Origin: Parabacteroides sp.
GTDB taxonomy: Bacteria; Bacteroidota; Bacteroidia; Bacteroidales; Tannerellaceae
Length of the DNA stretch: 21,827 bases
Direction of reading: 5' to 3'
Assembly (NCBI GenBank): GCA_020026285.1
Contig: JAHHQS010000061.1
Span: forward strand, 1-21,827
A model generated the notes under the pieces. The model saw nothing but the letters and a program-made list of their open reading frames with translations, was not told the origin of the DNA and ran no database searches. Position 1 is the first letter of the stretch; each line of letters begins with the position of its first letter. The position numbers and the translations under genes are program-made. Below are positions 7,505 to 15,634 of this stretch, one piece after another.

Positions 7505-7512
7505 TATCTTTG
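7505..7512 (+). promoter_or_regulatory. Putative -7 element of ribD
   Basis: TATCTTTG matches TAnnTTTG and lies 28 bp before the ribD ATG. No clear -33 element is seen at 19-21 bp upstream. Confidence 0.4.
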
Positions 7513-7540
7513 TCAATTGGAAAAATGAAATGATAATATC

Positions 7541-8587
7541 ATGCTTGTAGAAGAACGATTTATGGCTCGTTGTATTGAATTAGCTCGTCATGGATTAGGT
7601 CATGTTGCTCCTAATCCAATGGTTGGAGCTGTCATTGTACATAATGGAGTCATTGTTGGGGAGGGATTTCATCGTTGTTGTGGTGAAGCTCATGCTGAAG
7701 TGAATGCAATAGCTTCAGTAAAAGATGAAGCTGTTTTGCGTGATTCTACTATTTATGTAAGTCTTGAGCCTTGTTCCCATTATGGCAAAACGCCACCTTG
7801 TGCAGAACTAATAATAAAAAAACGAATTCCTCGGGTTGTAGTTGGATGTTTGGATCCTTTTCCTGAAGTCTCTGGAAGGGGAGTTAGAATGTTAAGAGAT
7901 GCTGGAATTGAAGTTGTGACAGGTATAATGGGAAAAGAGTGTCAAAAGTTAAATAAGGCTTTTATGACATTTCAAACAGAAAAGCGACCTTACGTAATAT
8001 TGAAATGGGCTGAAAGTGCAGACCAATATATGGATATTAAACGGGATTCTGCGGATATTTCTCCGATAGTTTTTTCTAATGCTGAGACTGGTGTTAGAGT
8101 ACATAAACTTCGTGCAGAATCAAGTGCAATTTTAGTAGGGACCAGAACTGCATTGTTGGATAATCCATCTTTAACTGTCCGTCATTGGGCAGGAAAGTCT
8201 CCAGTCCGTTTGGTTATAGATCGAATCGGTAAAATACCTCAGAATTATCATTTGCTGGATAAATCAGTATCTACTATTGTTTTTACAGCTAATCGAAGAG
8301 ATAAGAAAGATAACATAGAATATGTTCCTCTGAATTTTGACAATCCAATTGTTCCTCAAATATTACAATGGATGTTTGAGCAGAAATTAAATTCATTGAT
8401 GGTTGAGGGAGGTGCTAATTTGTTGCAGCAATTTATAGATTCTGGACTTTGGGATGAGGCTTTTGTCGAACAGGCTCCGCAAGTGTTAAATGAAGGGGTT
8501 AAATCCCCAGATATAACTTCTGCTAAAGTTGAATTTGAACATTTTGGAGAACATAATTTTAAGGTGTATTTACATCATAATGGATAA
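7541..8587 (+). CDS. ribD: Bifunctional riboflavin enzyme RibD (deaminase/reductase)
   Basis: A 348-residue cytoplasmic enzyme for two consecutive steps of riboflavin synthesis: deamination of 2,5-diamino-6-ribosylamino-4(3H)-pyrimidinone 5'-phosphate, then NADPH-dependent reduction of the ribosyl chain. The N-terminal cytidine-deaminase-like domain (about 1-145) shows H51-A-E53 as zinc ligand and proton shuttle, with C78 (EPCSHYGKTPPC) and C87 as the other zinc ligands. The C-terminal reductase domain starts with RPYVILKWAESAD (about 147-159) and contains the MVEGGANLLQQF segment near residue 287. Both domains look complete. No other rib gene or FMN riboswitch is adjacent. It is followed 97 bp later by a DUF6242 lipoprotein with its own -7 motif. 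Confidence 0.96.
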   Translation: MLVEERFMARCIELARHGLGHVAPNPMVGAVIVHNGVIVGEGFHRCCGEAHAEVNAIASVKDEAVLRDSTIYVSLEPCSHYGKTPPCAELIIKKRIPRVVVGCLDPFPEVSGRGVRMLRDAGIEVVTGIMGKECQKLNKAFMTFQTEKRPYVILKWAESADQYMDIKRDSADISPIVFSNAETGVRVHKLRAESSAILVGTRTALLDNPSLTVRHWAGKSPVRLVIDRIGKIPQNYHLLDKSVSTIVFTANRRDKKDNIEYVPLNFDNPIVPQILQWMFEQKLNSLMVEGGANLLQQFIDSGLWDEAFVEQAPQVLNEGVKSPDITSAKVEFEHFGEHNFKVYLHHNG

Positions 8588-8647
8588 TTGAACCTAAAAT
8601 ATTATAAATATTACCCGTTTTATAGGCATAAAGAAAAAAAATGTTCC

Positions 8648-8655
8648 TACTTTTG
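8648..8655 (+). promoter_or_regulatory. -7 element that fixes the start of the DUF6242 gene
   Basis: TACTTTTG matches TAnnTTTG. Its last base is the first base of a possible GTG start (8655), so transcription should begin downstream of that codon. This favours the ATG at 8685. Confidence 0.5.
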
Positions 8656-8684
8656 TGCCTTTATACGAACAAACTAAGTTTTTA

Positions 8685-10055
8685 ATGAAAAGTAAGATAT
8701 TAATAATAATAACAAGTTGTTTTACATTTTTGTTGTCTTCTTGTTTAGGTGATTCTAAATTCGAGGTGGATTTTGCTGTTGATAAGAATTGCCAGATAAC
8801 AGAATTTTCTTTGAGTACAGACTCTGTTCCAGGTTTAGCAAAAGTGAAATTTACTATTGATCAGTTGAATGGACTTATCATGAATCTCGATTCAATGCCA
8901 TATGGAACAGAAATTGATAAAGTCATTTGTAATTTAAAATATGGCCCATATGCTTCAAGTGTACAGGTTTTCCAAGAAGCAACGGGTGATACCGTTACGT
9001 GGAGTAAAGAAGATTCTTTAGATTTTTCAAAGCCGGTTAAATTTGTTACATCTTCGTTCGATGGACAGACTCAACGTATTTATAAAGCATTTGTAAATAT
9101 TCATAAAATGGTCTCGGATTCAATGCCATGGAATAAACTGACTACAGAAATGCTTCCATCTGCTGTAACTGAGCAGAAAACAATTTCTTTTAAAGAAGGA
9201 GAAAATACATATTATTATATGTATACTCAATTAAATACAGGTGAAGGATATAAGTTATATCGTTCAAAAGAATCAGACATTTTAAATTTCGAAGAATTAC
9301 CTCTAAGTGGTCTGCCTTCAGATCATGTATTATTATCTCAAATCACTTCTTTGGGCTCAACATATTATTTGCCAACCAGTGATGGATTACTATTCTCTTC
9401 GGTTGATGGAGTAAATTGGACGTCTGTCGAATCAGAATTGAAAGTAAAGACTGTTTTAGGTAGCTTGGATGAAAGTAAAAATCAAGTAGCTGTTTTGTCT
9501 GCTATTGTAGAGGATGGAAATGTTTTGAAATTCGCGGCAATGGATGAAACTGGAAAATGGAATCTTGGGAATGTTGTTGCGGAAGATTTCCCAATTGAAG
9601 GCTTTTCTTCTTTATCTATTAATTTAATGTATAAGAGCCGTATTGTGATTGTTGGAGGAAAATCAGAAAATAATCAATTACATAATTTGTCTTGGGCTAC
9701 AATGGATGCTTTAAGTTGGAGTAAACAAACAGATACATATAAAGATTATTTCAGTAAGCGTCAGGGAACATCAATGACCTACTATGATAATATGATTTAT
9801 TTGATTGGTGGTATTGATGAGAAAGGTGTTCCTCAGAAAGATATTTATCGCTCTTTAGATTATGGTGTAACATGGAATCTGGCAGATTCATTGATTGTTC
9901 TTCCAGAAAAATATCAGGCAAGAGGATTTGCATCCATTTTGGTTGATAAAGATAAGTTTATGTTGATCTTTGGAGGTAAAAAAGCTGAAGAACAACGGGA
10001 TTTGAATGATGTATGGAGAGGTCGAATCAATCGACTTGGCTTTATACGTCAATAA
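8685..10055 (+). CDS. DUF6242-like lipoprotein with a beta-propeller-like C-terminal half
   Basis: A 456-residue predicted lipoprotein. The signal sequence MKSKILIIITSCFTFLLSSC places the lipidated Cys at residue 20 (LLSSC lipobox), followed by LGDSKFE. Residues about 21-145 form a compact beta-rich region. From about 145 onward there are repeating blade-like units with YYYM/YRSKES, SVDGVNW, IVIVGGKSENN, IYLIGGIDEKG and LIFGGKKAEEQRDLNDVW elements, which suggest a Kelch/sialidase-like propeller. An in-frame GTG ten codons upstream (8655) was rejected because it lies in the promoter. The gene is 62 bp before the DUF6089 gene of the envelope cluster. Exposure on the cell surface is possible but not shown, and the role is unknown. 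The DUF6242 assignment is from recognition of the family pattern. Confidence 0.75.
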   Translation: MKSKILIIITSCFTFLLSSCLGDSKFEVDFAVDKNCQITEFSLSTDSVPGLAKVKFTIDQLNGLIMNLDSMPYGTEIDKVICNLKYGPYASSVQVFQEATGDTVTWSKEDSLDFSKPVKFVTSSFDGQTQRIYKAFVNIHKMVSDSMPWNKLTTEMLPSAVTEQKTISFKEGENTYYYMYTQLNTGEGYKLYRSKESDILNFEELPLSGLPSDHVLLSQITSLGSTYYLPTSDGLLFSSVDGVNWTSVESELKVKTVLGSLDESKNQVAVLSAIVEDGNVLKFAAMDETGKWNLGNVVAEDFPIEGFSSLSINLMYKSRIVIVGGKSENNQLHNLSWATMDALSWSKQTDTYKDYFSKRQGTSMTYYDNMIYLIGGIDEKGVPQKDIYRSLDYGVTWNLADSLIVLPEKYQARGFASILVDKDKFMLIFGGKKAEEQRDLNDVWRGRINRLGFIRQ

Positions 10056-10117
10056 ATAACCTATTGCTTGGATAATTTATAATTGATTTTGACGTTAGAA
10101 AAGAAATAGGTAAACTA

Positions 10118-10855
10118 ATGAAGTTTTTATTTATGGATACATTTCTTTTTCGACGTGTAATTTATTTGATATTTTTGTCCCTAAGTTGTTTTGTAACAGT
10201 TAATGCACAAGAATATAAATATGAAATCGGCGGTATGGTAGGAGGTTCCTACTATATGGGTGATTTAAATAATAATACGATCTTTAAGGGATTGAACCCT
10301 TCTTTGGGTGCTGTATTTCGCTATAATCCGAATTTTCGGTGGGCAGTGAAAACGAATTTATTGTGGGGAAGAGTTTCTGGAAATACTGATGGTCTGGAAA
10401 ATGTATTTCCCAATGGGGCTACAGGAAAGTTCTCCCGTAATTTCTTTGAATTGGGAGGTCAAATGGAGTTTAACTTCATGCCTTACAGTGATAAATTCGC
10501 TTATCTGAATACGAAGCGTTTTACTCCCTATTTGTTGATGGGAGTTGGTGCTACAATTGCTCCTGGTAATAAAACTTTTTTTAGTTTAAATATACCATTG
10601 GGTGTTGGAGTAAAATATAAGATTATTAATCGATTGAATCTAGGATGTGAATTTTCTTTTAGAAAATTATTCGGAGATTCTTTTGATGTGACTGACGGCA
10701 ATAATGAATTTCTAGACGATCCTTATGGTGTGTCTAGCAGTTTGTTTAAAAACAAAGACTGGTATTCATTGCTGATGTTTTCTATAACATGGGACTTCGG
10801 TCCGCGTTGTCAGCCATGTAATAATCGATTTAGTAGCGGTTTATATAAAAAATAG
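10118..10855 (+). CDS. DUF6089-like outer-membrane beta-barrel protein
   Basis: A 245-residue exported protein with signal peptide (hydrophobic stretch around 12-29, likely cleavage after VNA before QEYKYE). It is otherwise built of amphipathic strands with the start-of-barrel pattern [16 protein letters not shown] and an N-x-R-W-x-V-K strand. [15 protein letters not shown] and [11 protein letters not shown] strands follow, then a penultimate [15 protein letters not shown]. Two cysteines near the C terminus could form a disulfide. Small barrels of this type next to uppS-bamA are common in Bacteroidetes, but their function is not known. It ends 5 bp before uppS, so it almost certainly shares that transcript. 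An ATG at 10133 (MDTFLFRR) would give a more typical signal peptide and is a credible alternative start. Confidence 0.8.
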   Translation: MKFLFMDTFLFRRVIYLIFLSLSCFVTVNAQEYKYEIGGMVGGSYYMGDLNNNTIFKGLNPSLGAVFRYNPNFRWAVKTNLLWGRVSGNTDGLENVFPNGATGKFSRNFFELGGQMEFNFMPYSDKFAYLNTKRFTPYLLMGVGATIAPGNKTFFSLNIPLGVGVKYKIINRLNLGCEFSFRKLFGDSFDVTDGNNEFLDDPYGVSSSLFKNKDWYSLLMFSITWDFGPRCQPCNNRFSSGLYKK

Positions 10856-10860
10856 ACAGA

Positions 10861-11604
10861 ATGTCGTTAGAAGAAAAAATAGATAAAAACCATTTGCCAC
10901 AACATGTAGCAATTATTATGGACGGTAACGGACGATGGGCAAAAGCTCGTGGTCAGGAACGTTATATGGGCCATCAAGAAGGTGTCGTTTCAGTACGTAA
11001 AATAGTTGAGGCTGCATCTGATTTGGGAATTAAATATTTAACTCTTTATACTTTTTCTACTGAAAATTGGAATCGTCCAATAGAAGAAGTACATGCTCTG
11101 ATGACTTTAATGGTTTCTGCTATTAAGCGTGAGACTCCAGATTTGATGAAAAATAATGTCCGATTGGATGCTATCGGGGATTTGGAACGTTTACCAGAAG
11201 AAGCTCGTAATACATTGCAGGAATGTATCGATGAAACATCAGTAAATACAGGTACTACTGTTGTTTTAGCTTTAAGTTATTCATCCAGATGGGAAATAAC
11301 CAATGCTGTTAAGTTAATAGCAGAGAATGTTAAGAAAGGCAATATAGATTTGTCGGATATTTCGGAAGATACAGTTTCGGCGTATTTGACAACAAAAAAT
11401 ATTCCTGATCCGGATTTGTTGATTCGGACAGGTGGCGAACAACGTTTAAGTAATTTTTTATTATGGCAGTTGTCATATGCTGAATTTTACTTTACTAATG
11501 TTTATTGGCCGGATTTTAGAAAAGAAGAACTGTTTGATGCTATCTTGTATTATCAGCAACGTGAACGACGTTTTGGTAAAACAAGTGAGCAATTAATTTT
11601 ATAA
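10861..11604 (+). CDS. uppS: Undecaprenyl diphosphate synthase (cis-prenyltransferase)
   Basis: A 247-residue enzyme that adds isopentenyl units to farnesyl diphosphate in cis configuration to make undecaprenyl diphosphate, the lipid carrier for peptidoglycan, O-antigen and capsule assembly. The substrate motif [11 protein letters not shown] starts at D21, equivalent to catalytic Asp26 in E. coli. Also present are the [11 protein letters not shown] motif (about 61-71), the central SYSSRWEI segment and the C-terminal [20 protein letters not shown] signature, with arginines that bind diphosphate. Length and motifs are complete. Gaps of 5 bp to the DUF6089 gene and 15 bp to bamA indicate one operon, linking lipid-carrier supply to outer-membrane assembly. 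Confidence 0.97.
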   Translation: MSLEEKIDKNHLPQHVAIIMDGNGRWAKARGQERYMGHQEGVVSVRKIVEAASDLGIKYLTLYTFSTENWNRPIEEVHALMTLMVSAIKRETPDLMKNNVRLDAIGDLERLPEEARNTLQECIDETSVNTGTTVVLALSYSSRWEITNAVKLIAENVKKGNIDLSDISEDTVSAYLTTKNIPDPDLLIRTGGEQRLSNFLLWQLSYAEFYFTNVYWPDFRKEELFDAILYYQQRERRFGKTSEQLIL

Positions 11605-11619
11605 ACAATAGCTGTTAAT

Positions 11620-14361
11620 ATGTACAAAGGAATAGTGCTGTTTTTCCTTTTCTTGGGTATGACTTTTAATGGGTTTGCTCAAGAAAGTGAAAGTGATACT
11701 GCGAAGGTTGAGAAATCGGCAGAGGTGCCGGTGATTTCTTACTCGTTAACTCCAAAGAAATATAAGATTGCGGATATAAAAGTTACGGGAGTAAAGAATT
11801 ATGATGATTTTGTGCTGATTGGTTTTTCCGGATTGTCAGTAGGTGATGAAGTCACTGTTCCTGGTGATGAAATTACAGCTGCTGTTAAAGCTTTCTGGAA
11901 ACATGGTCTGTTTTCGGATGTGAAGATTCTTGCAACGAAAATAGAAGGCGATAAAATTTGGTTGGAATATAAATTGACTCAGCGTCCACGTATTTCTGAA
12001 ATCAATTATCATGGAATAAAGAAAGGTGAACGTGAAGATTTGGAAGCCAAACTTGGTTTGAAAAAAGGATTCCAGATTACTCCTAATGTATTAGACCGTG
12101 CCGAAATCCTTATTAAGAAATTCTTTGATGGTAAAGGTTTTAAGAATGTGGATATAAATATTCAGCAGAAAGATGATTTGGCTCATGAAGGTGAAGTTAT
12201 TTTGGATATTTATATCGACAAGAAAGAAAAGACAAAGATCCATAGAATTTATTTTGATGGAAATGAAGCTGTCAGCGCTAGAACTTTGAAAAAAGCGATG
12301 AAGAAGACGAATGAAAAGTTCAGTCTTTTTAACGACTGGAAGACCAGTATCATGGAAATGTTCAGCACTAAAAAGTTTACTACAGAAGAGTATGAAAAAG
12401 ATAAGAAGAATTTGATTAGTAAATATAATGAATTCGGATATCGTGATGCAGTCTTGTTGTCAGATAGCATTTCCAACTTTAATGAAAAGAAAGTTGATAT
12501 TCATTTGAAAGTTGAAGAAGGACGTAAATACTATTTGAAGGATATTCGTTTTGTTGGTAATACAAAATATGCAACTGATTATTTGATGGCTATTTTGGGT
12601 ATGAAACCTGGTGAAGTTTATAATCAGAAGAAGTTGAATGATCGTTTGCAACAGGATGAAGATGCCGTATCAAATGTCTATTTTAATAATGGTTATTTAT
12701 TCTTCTCTGCTGATCCTGTAGAAGTGGAAGTGGAAAACGACTCTATTGCATTGGAAATCCGTATTCAGGAAGGTCCTCAGGCAACTATTAATCGAGTTAT
12801 TATTAATGGTAATGATCGTCTGTATGAAGATATTGTACGTCGTGAATTACGTACTAAACCCGGAAAGTTGTTTAGTCGTGAAGATTTGATGCGTTCTGTT
12901 CGTGAAATCGCTCAGATGGGACATTTCGATCCTGAAAACATGAATCCTCGCCCTATACCAGATCCTGAGAATGGTACTGTGGATATTGAATATAATTTGG
13001 TTTCAAAAGCTAATGACCAGATTGAATTCTCCGCTGGTTGGGGACAGACTGGTGTAATTGGTAAATTGAGTTTGAAGTTTACAAACTTCTCAATGAAGAA
13101 CTTCTTGAATCCTAAATCTTATAAAGGTATTATCCCTCAGGGTGAAGGCCAGACATTGACTTTAAGTGGACAGACTAACGGCCGTTACTATCAATCTTAT
13201 AGTATATCATTCTTGGATCCATGGTTCGGAGGCAAACGTCCTAATAGTTTCTCTGTTAGTGCTTATTTCTCTAAACAGACAGATATCAGTAGTACTTATT
13301 TGAGCGATATGTATAGTGGCTATGGCGGTTATGGTGGTTATGGCTACGGATATCCAGGTTACGGTTATGGATATCCAGGTTATGGCTATGGCGGTTATGG
13401 CGGATATGGCTACGGTTACGGTGGTTATGGCTATGGCGGTTATGGCGGATACGGTCAAGGAAGTTATGAATTGGCTCTGAACCCGGATAAATCTATTATG
13501 ATGTTTGGTTTGGCTGCCGGTTATGGTAAGCGATTGAATTGGCCGGATGACTTCTTCCAGTTTATGGCGACATTGAACTATCAGGTTTATAAGATGCATG
13601 ACTGGAATTACTTCTTGGTAAATAATGGTACTTGTCATAACTTGAACCTGGAATTAAATTTCCAGCGAAACTCAATTGATAACCCGTTGTATACTCGTAG
13701 CGGTTCTCAATTCATGTTCTCAGTTGCAGCAACTCCTCCATTCTCATTATTTGATGGTAAAGACTATTCAAAGATGAGTGATCAGAATCCGGAGAAGTTT
13801 AAGATGATTGAATATCATAAGTGGAAGTTCAAGGCAAAAGTATTCTCTCCATTGGCACCGATTAGTGTAAAGAGAACCCCAGTCCTGATGACTCGTGCTG
13901 AATTTGGTTTCTTGGGAACTTATAATAAATACAAACGTTCTCCATTCGAAACATTCTATATGGGTGGTGATGGTATGACTGGTTATTCAAGTACTTATGC
14001 AACAGAAACAATTGGTTTACGCGGTTATGAAAATGGTAGTATTGCCGGTAACGGAGGATATGATTCTTATGGTTATGCATATACTCGTTTGTCAATGGAA
14101 TTGCGTTATCCGTTTATTTTGGAACCATCTTCAACCATTTATGGTCTGGCGTTTGTTGAAGCAGGTAATGCCTGGACAGATATGAGTAATTATAATCCAT
14201 TCAAATTGAAACGTTCTGCCGGTGTTGGTGTTCGTATCTTCTTACCGATGATTGGTTTGATGGGTATTGACTGGGCTTATGGTTTCGATGCTCCAAACTT
14301 TGGTGCTACAGGAAAACGTAGTGGTAGCAATTTCCACTTCATTATCGGTCAGGAATTCTAA
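11620..14361 (+). CDS. bamA: Outer-membrane protein assembly factor BamA
   Basis: A 913-residue Omp85 protein. It has a signal peptide (residues 1-20, cleavage before QESES), five POTRA domains over about residues 47-465, and a 16-strand barrel from about 466 to the C-terminal phenylalanine (GQEF, a typical outer-membrane targeting end). POTRA units are marked by repeated I-x-x-I-x-V/F-x-G motifs such as IADIKVTGVKNY, IHRIYFDGNEA, LKDIRFVGNTKY and INRVIINGNDRLYED. The barrel includes SISFLDPWFGGKRPNSFSVSAYF, and the GLRGYENGS motif near residue 807 is the VRGF/Y-like loop 6 signature. BamA folds and inserts outer-membrane proteins. A Gly-Tyr repeat (residues 565-616) is inserted where alignment with E. 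coli BamA places extracellular loop 3. It follows uppS closely and precedes two Skp-like chaperone genes, its natural partners. Confidence 0.96.
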   Translation: MYKGIVLFFLFLGMTFNGFAQESESDTAKVEKSAEVPVISYSLTPKKYKIADIKVTGVKNYDDFVLIGFSGLSVGDEVTVPGDEITAAVKAFWKHGLFSDVKILATKIEGDKIWLEYKLTQRPRISEINYHGIKKGEREDLEAKLGLKKGFQITPNVLDRAEILIKKFFDGKGFKNVDINIQQKDDLAHEGEVILDIYIDKKEKTKIHRIYFDGNEAVSARTLKKAMKKTNEKFSLFNDWKTSIMEMFSTKKFTTEEYEKDKKNLISKYNEFGYRDAVLLSDSISNFNEKKVDIHLKVEEGRKYYLKDIRFVGNTKYATDYLMAILGMKPGEVYNQKKLNDRLQQDEDAVSNVYFNNGYLFFSADPVEVEVENDSIALEIRIQEGPQATINRVIINGNDRLYEDIVRRELRTKPGKLFSREDLMRSVREIAQMGHFDPENMNPRPIPDPENGTVDIEYNLVSKANDQIEFSAGWGQTGVIGKLSLKFTNFSMKNFLNPKSYKGIIPQGEGQTLTLSGQTNGRYYQSYSISFLDPWFGGKRPNSFSVSAYFSKQTDISSTYLSDMYSGYGGYGGYGYGYPGYGYGYPGYGYGGYGGYGYGYGGYGYGGYGGYGQGSYELALNPDKSIMMFGLAAGYGKRLNWPDDFFQFMATLNYQVYKMHDWNYFLVNNGTCHNLNLELNFQRNSIDNPLYTRSGSQFMFSVAATPPFSLFDGKDYSKMSDQNPEKFKMIEYHKWKFKAKVFSPLAPISVKRTPVLMTRAEFGFLGTYNKYKRSPFETFYMGGDGMTGYSSTYATETIGLRGYENGSIAGNGGYDSYGYAYTRLSMELRYPFILEPSSTIYGLAFVEAGNAWTDMSNYNPFKLKRSAGVGVRIFLPMIGLMGIDWAYGFDAPNFGATGKRSGSNFHFIIGQEF
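13312..13467 (+). repeat. In-frame Gly-Tyr repeat in bamA
   Basis: About 52 codons consist almost only of Gly and Tyr with two Pro (units such as GYGGYG and GYGYPGY). At DNA level a 29-bp identical block starts at 13378 and again at 13423 (period 45 bp), and GGATATCCAGGT occurs at 13348 and 13369 (period 21 bp). All periods are multiples of three, so expansion or contraction by slippage would keep the frame. Confidence 0.85.
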
Positions 14362-14401
14362 TAATATCTTGTTGAAATAAAATAGAACATAAAATAAATT
14401 A

Positions 14402-14438
14402 AAATATAGCCGAGTGTTTTAAAACCTCGGCTATATTT
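14402..14438 (+). terminator. Perfect 13-bp hairpin after bamA
   Basis: AAATATAGCCGAG (14402-14414) and CTCGGCTATATTT (14426-14438) pair perfectly around an 11-nt loop, 40 nt after the bamA stop. The U run is short (UUUG), so termination may be partial and the following skp-like gene could receive read-through. Confidence 0.55.
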
Positions 14439-14439
14439 G
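14432..14439 (+). promoter_or_regulatory. Putative -7 element overlapping the bamA hairpin
   Basis: TATATTTG fits TAnnTTTG, lies 37 bp before the ATG at 14477 and overlaps the right arm of the hairpin. No -33 element is evident. It may be chance in AT-rich DNA. Confidence 0.25.
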
Positions 14440-14476
14440 TAGTCTGTAGTTTAGTAATCATTTAAATGGGATGTAT

Positions 14477-14992
14477 ATGAAGAGATTTTTTGTAATAACA
14501 TGTTTGTTGTTTGCTTTTGGTTTAGGAGCAAATGCCCAGAAGTATGCTTTGATTGATATGGAATATATTTTGAAAAATATTCCGGCTTATGAAATGACCA
14601 ACGAACAGTTAGGTCAGGTCTCAAAAAAATGGCAGAATGAAGTAGATGCTCTGCAGCAGGAAGCCCAGAATATGTACAAGACATATCAGAGTGATTTGGT
14701 TTTCCTTTCAGCTGAGATGAAGACTAAACGTGAAGAAGAAATTGTGAAAAAAGAACAAGAAGCTCAAGACTTGAAACGTAAGTATTTCGGAGCAGATGGA
14801 GAATTGTATAAGAAACGTGAAAGTTTGATGAAACCAATTCAGGATGAAATTTACAATGCTGTGAAAGAAATATCCGAAGATAAAGGTTATCAACTTGTAA
14901 TCGACCGTGCTTCGGCAATGAGTGTGATATTTGCTTCTCCTAAGATAGATATCAGTAATGAAGTCTTGTCAAAGCTAGGATATTCAAAATAA
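14477..14992 (+). CDS. OmpH/Skp family periplasmic chaperone, first copy
   Basis: A 171-residue periplasmic protein from the chosen start (MKRFF); the ATG at 14471 adds two residues and is an alternative. A signal peptide ends after GANAQ. The mature protein begins with the family strand KYALIDMEYILKNIPAY. A long charged helix pair rich in Lys, Glu and Gln follows (about 45-125), then the C-terminal KGYQLVIDRASAMSVIFASPKIDIS strand region. This matches the jellyfish-like Skp trimer that carries unfolded outer-membrane proteins across the periplasm. Position straight after bamA supports that job. It is followed 71 bp later by a second Skp-like gene; the two differ clearly in sequence, so they are diverged paralogues rather than a recent duplication. 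Confidence 0.9.
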   Translation: MKRFFVITCLLFAFGLGANAQKYALIDMEYILKNIPAYEMTNEQLGQVSKKWQNEVDALQQEAQNMYKTYQSDLVFLSAEMKTKREEEIVKKEQEAQDLKRKYFGADGELYKKRESLMKPIQDEIYNAVKEISEDKGYQLVIDRASAMSVIFASPKIDISNEVLSKLGYSK

Positions 14993-14997
14993 TTGAC

Positions 14998-15005
14998 TAA
15001 CTTTG
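14998..15005 (+). promoter_or_regulatory. Putative -7 element of the second skp-like gene
   Basis: TAACTTTG fits TAnnTTTG and lies 58 bp before the ATG at 15064. No -33 element at proper spacing is visible. Confidence 0.35.
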
Positions 15006-15063
15006 TGCGCCTTATTTAGGTGAATTCAGAGTAAAATATTAATAACTATTATAATCAAAAAAA

Positions 15064-15567
15064 ATGAAGAAACTTATTGCTTTATTATTGTTAATCCTAC
15101 CATTCGTAGGTTCTGTAAATGCACAGGAAGTTAAAATAGCTTTTGTGAATACTCAAGAAGTCTTTATGGCTATGCCAGAAGTTGCTGACATGCAGAAAAA
15201 AATGGATGACTTGAATGCCAAGTACAAAAAAGAATTGGAAACAATGCAAGGTGAATTTCAGAAGAAGTATTCTGCTTTCGTTGCAGAACAGGATTCTTTG
15301 AATGAAAACATCAAAGTAAAGAGAATGCAGGATATTCAAGACATGCAGCAGCGTATGGATAATTTCGTACAGGTTGCTCAGCAGGATGTTCAGAAACAAC
15401 AGCAGGAATTAATTACTCCAATTCAGCAGAAGATTTCTGATGCTATTAAAGCAGTAGGTGCAGAAAAAGGATATACTTATATCATCGATCCTCAGGTATT
15501 GCTTTATACAGCTCCAAATGCTGTTAATGCAACATCTTTCGTAAAAACAAAATTAGGTTTGAAATAA
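15064..15567 (+). CDS. OmpH/Skp family periplasmic chaperone, second copy
   Basis: A 167-residue periplasmic protein with signal peptide MKKLIALLLLILPFVGSVNA ending before QEVKIAFVNTQEVFMAMPE. A long coiled-coil region (about 42-120) is rich in Gln, Met and Lys (QDMQQRM, QQDVQKQQQEL). A C-terminal KGYTYIIDPQVLLYTAPNA strand segment and TSFVKTKLGLK follow. The arrangement is that of Skp, the chaperone that delivers unfolded outer-membrane proteins to BamA. Compared with the copy before it, the coiled coil is richer in glutamine, and the C-terminal APNAVNAT segment is more typical of the family. A strong terminator follows within 25 bp of its stop, so this gene closes the DUF6089-uppS-bamA-skp run, unless transcription reads through to murI. 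Confidence 0.92.
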   Translation: MKKLIALLLLILPFVGSVNAQEVKIAFVNTQEVFMAMPEVADMQKKMDDLNAKYKKELETMQGEFQKKYSAFVAEQDSLNENIKVKRMQDIQDMQQRMDNFVQVAQQDVQKQQQELITPIQQKISDAIKAVGAEKGYTYIIDPQVLLYTAPNAVNATSFVKTKLGLK

Positions 15568-15591
15568 CTTATTTGGTGATTAATAAATGAG

Positions 15592-15626
15592 AAGAGGGTC
15601 GTACCGTCTAGGTGCGCCCTTTTTTT
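15592..15626 (+). terminator. Terminator after the second skp-like gene
   Basis: GGGTCGTAC (15596-15604) pairs with GTGCGCCC (15612-15619) with one bulged C and two G-U pairs, around a 7-nt loop, followed by seven T residues (15620-15626). It lies within the region that a longer murI reading frame (ATG at 15587) would translate. Confidence 0.7.
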
Positions 15627-15634
15627 GCTTTATA

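Noticed and set aside
7541..8587. FMN riboswitch upstream of ribD
   Set aside because: The 90-bp gap before ribD is AT-rich and shows none of the conserved RFN-element blocks.
8655..8684. GTG start ten codons upstream of the DUF6242 gene
   Set aside because: The GTG begins at the last base of a TAnnTTTG element, upstream of the expected transcript start, and the signal peptide fits the ATG at 8685.
12249..12651. Overlapping minus-strand frames in bamA (POTRA region)
   Set aside because: They are hydrophobic, low-complexity complements of a Lys/Asp-rich coding region and have no independent support.
13312..13467. CRISPR-like array because of regularly spaced short repeats
   Set aside because: The repeats are short, in frame and coding (Gly-Tyr), with no unique spacers and no cas genes nearby.
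13207..13638. A 143-codon minus-strand reading frame opposite the bamA Gly-Tyr repeat
   Set aside because: It is Ile/Thr/Ala-rich only because it is the complement of GGC/TAT codons; it has no promoter or family pattern and bamA clearly occupies the other strand.
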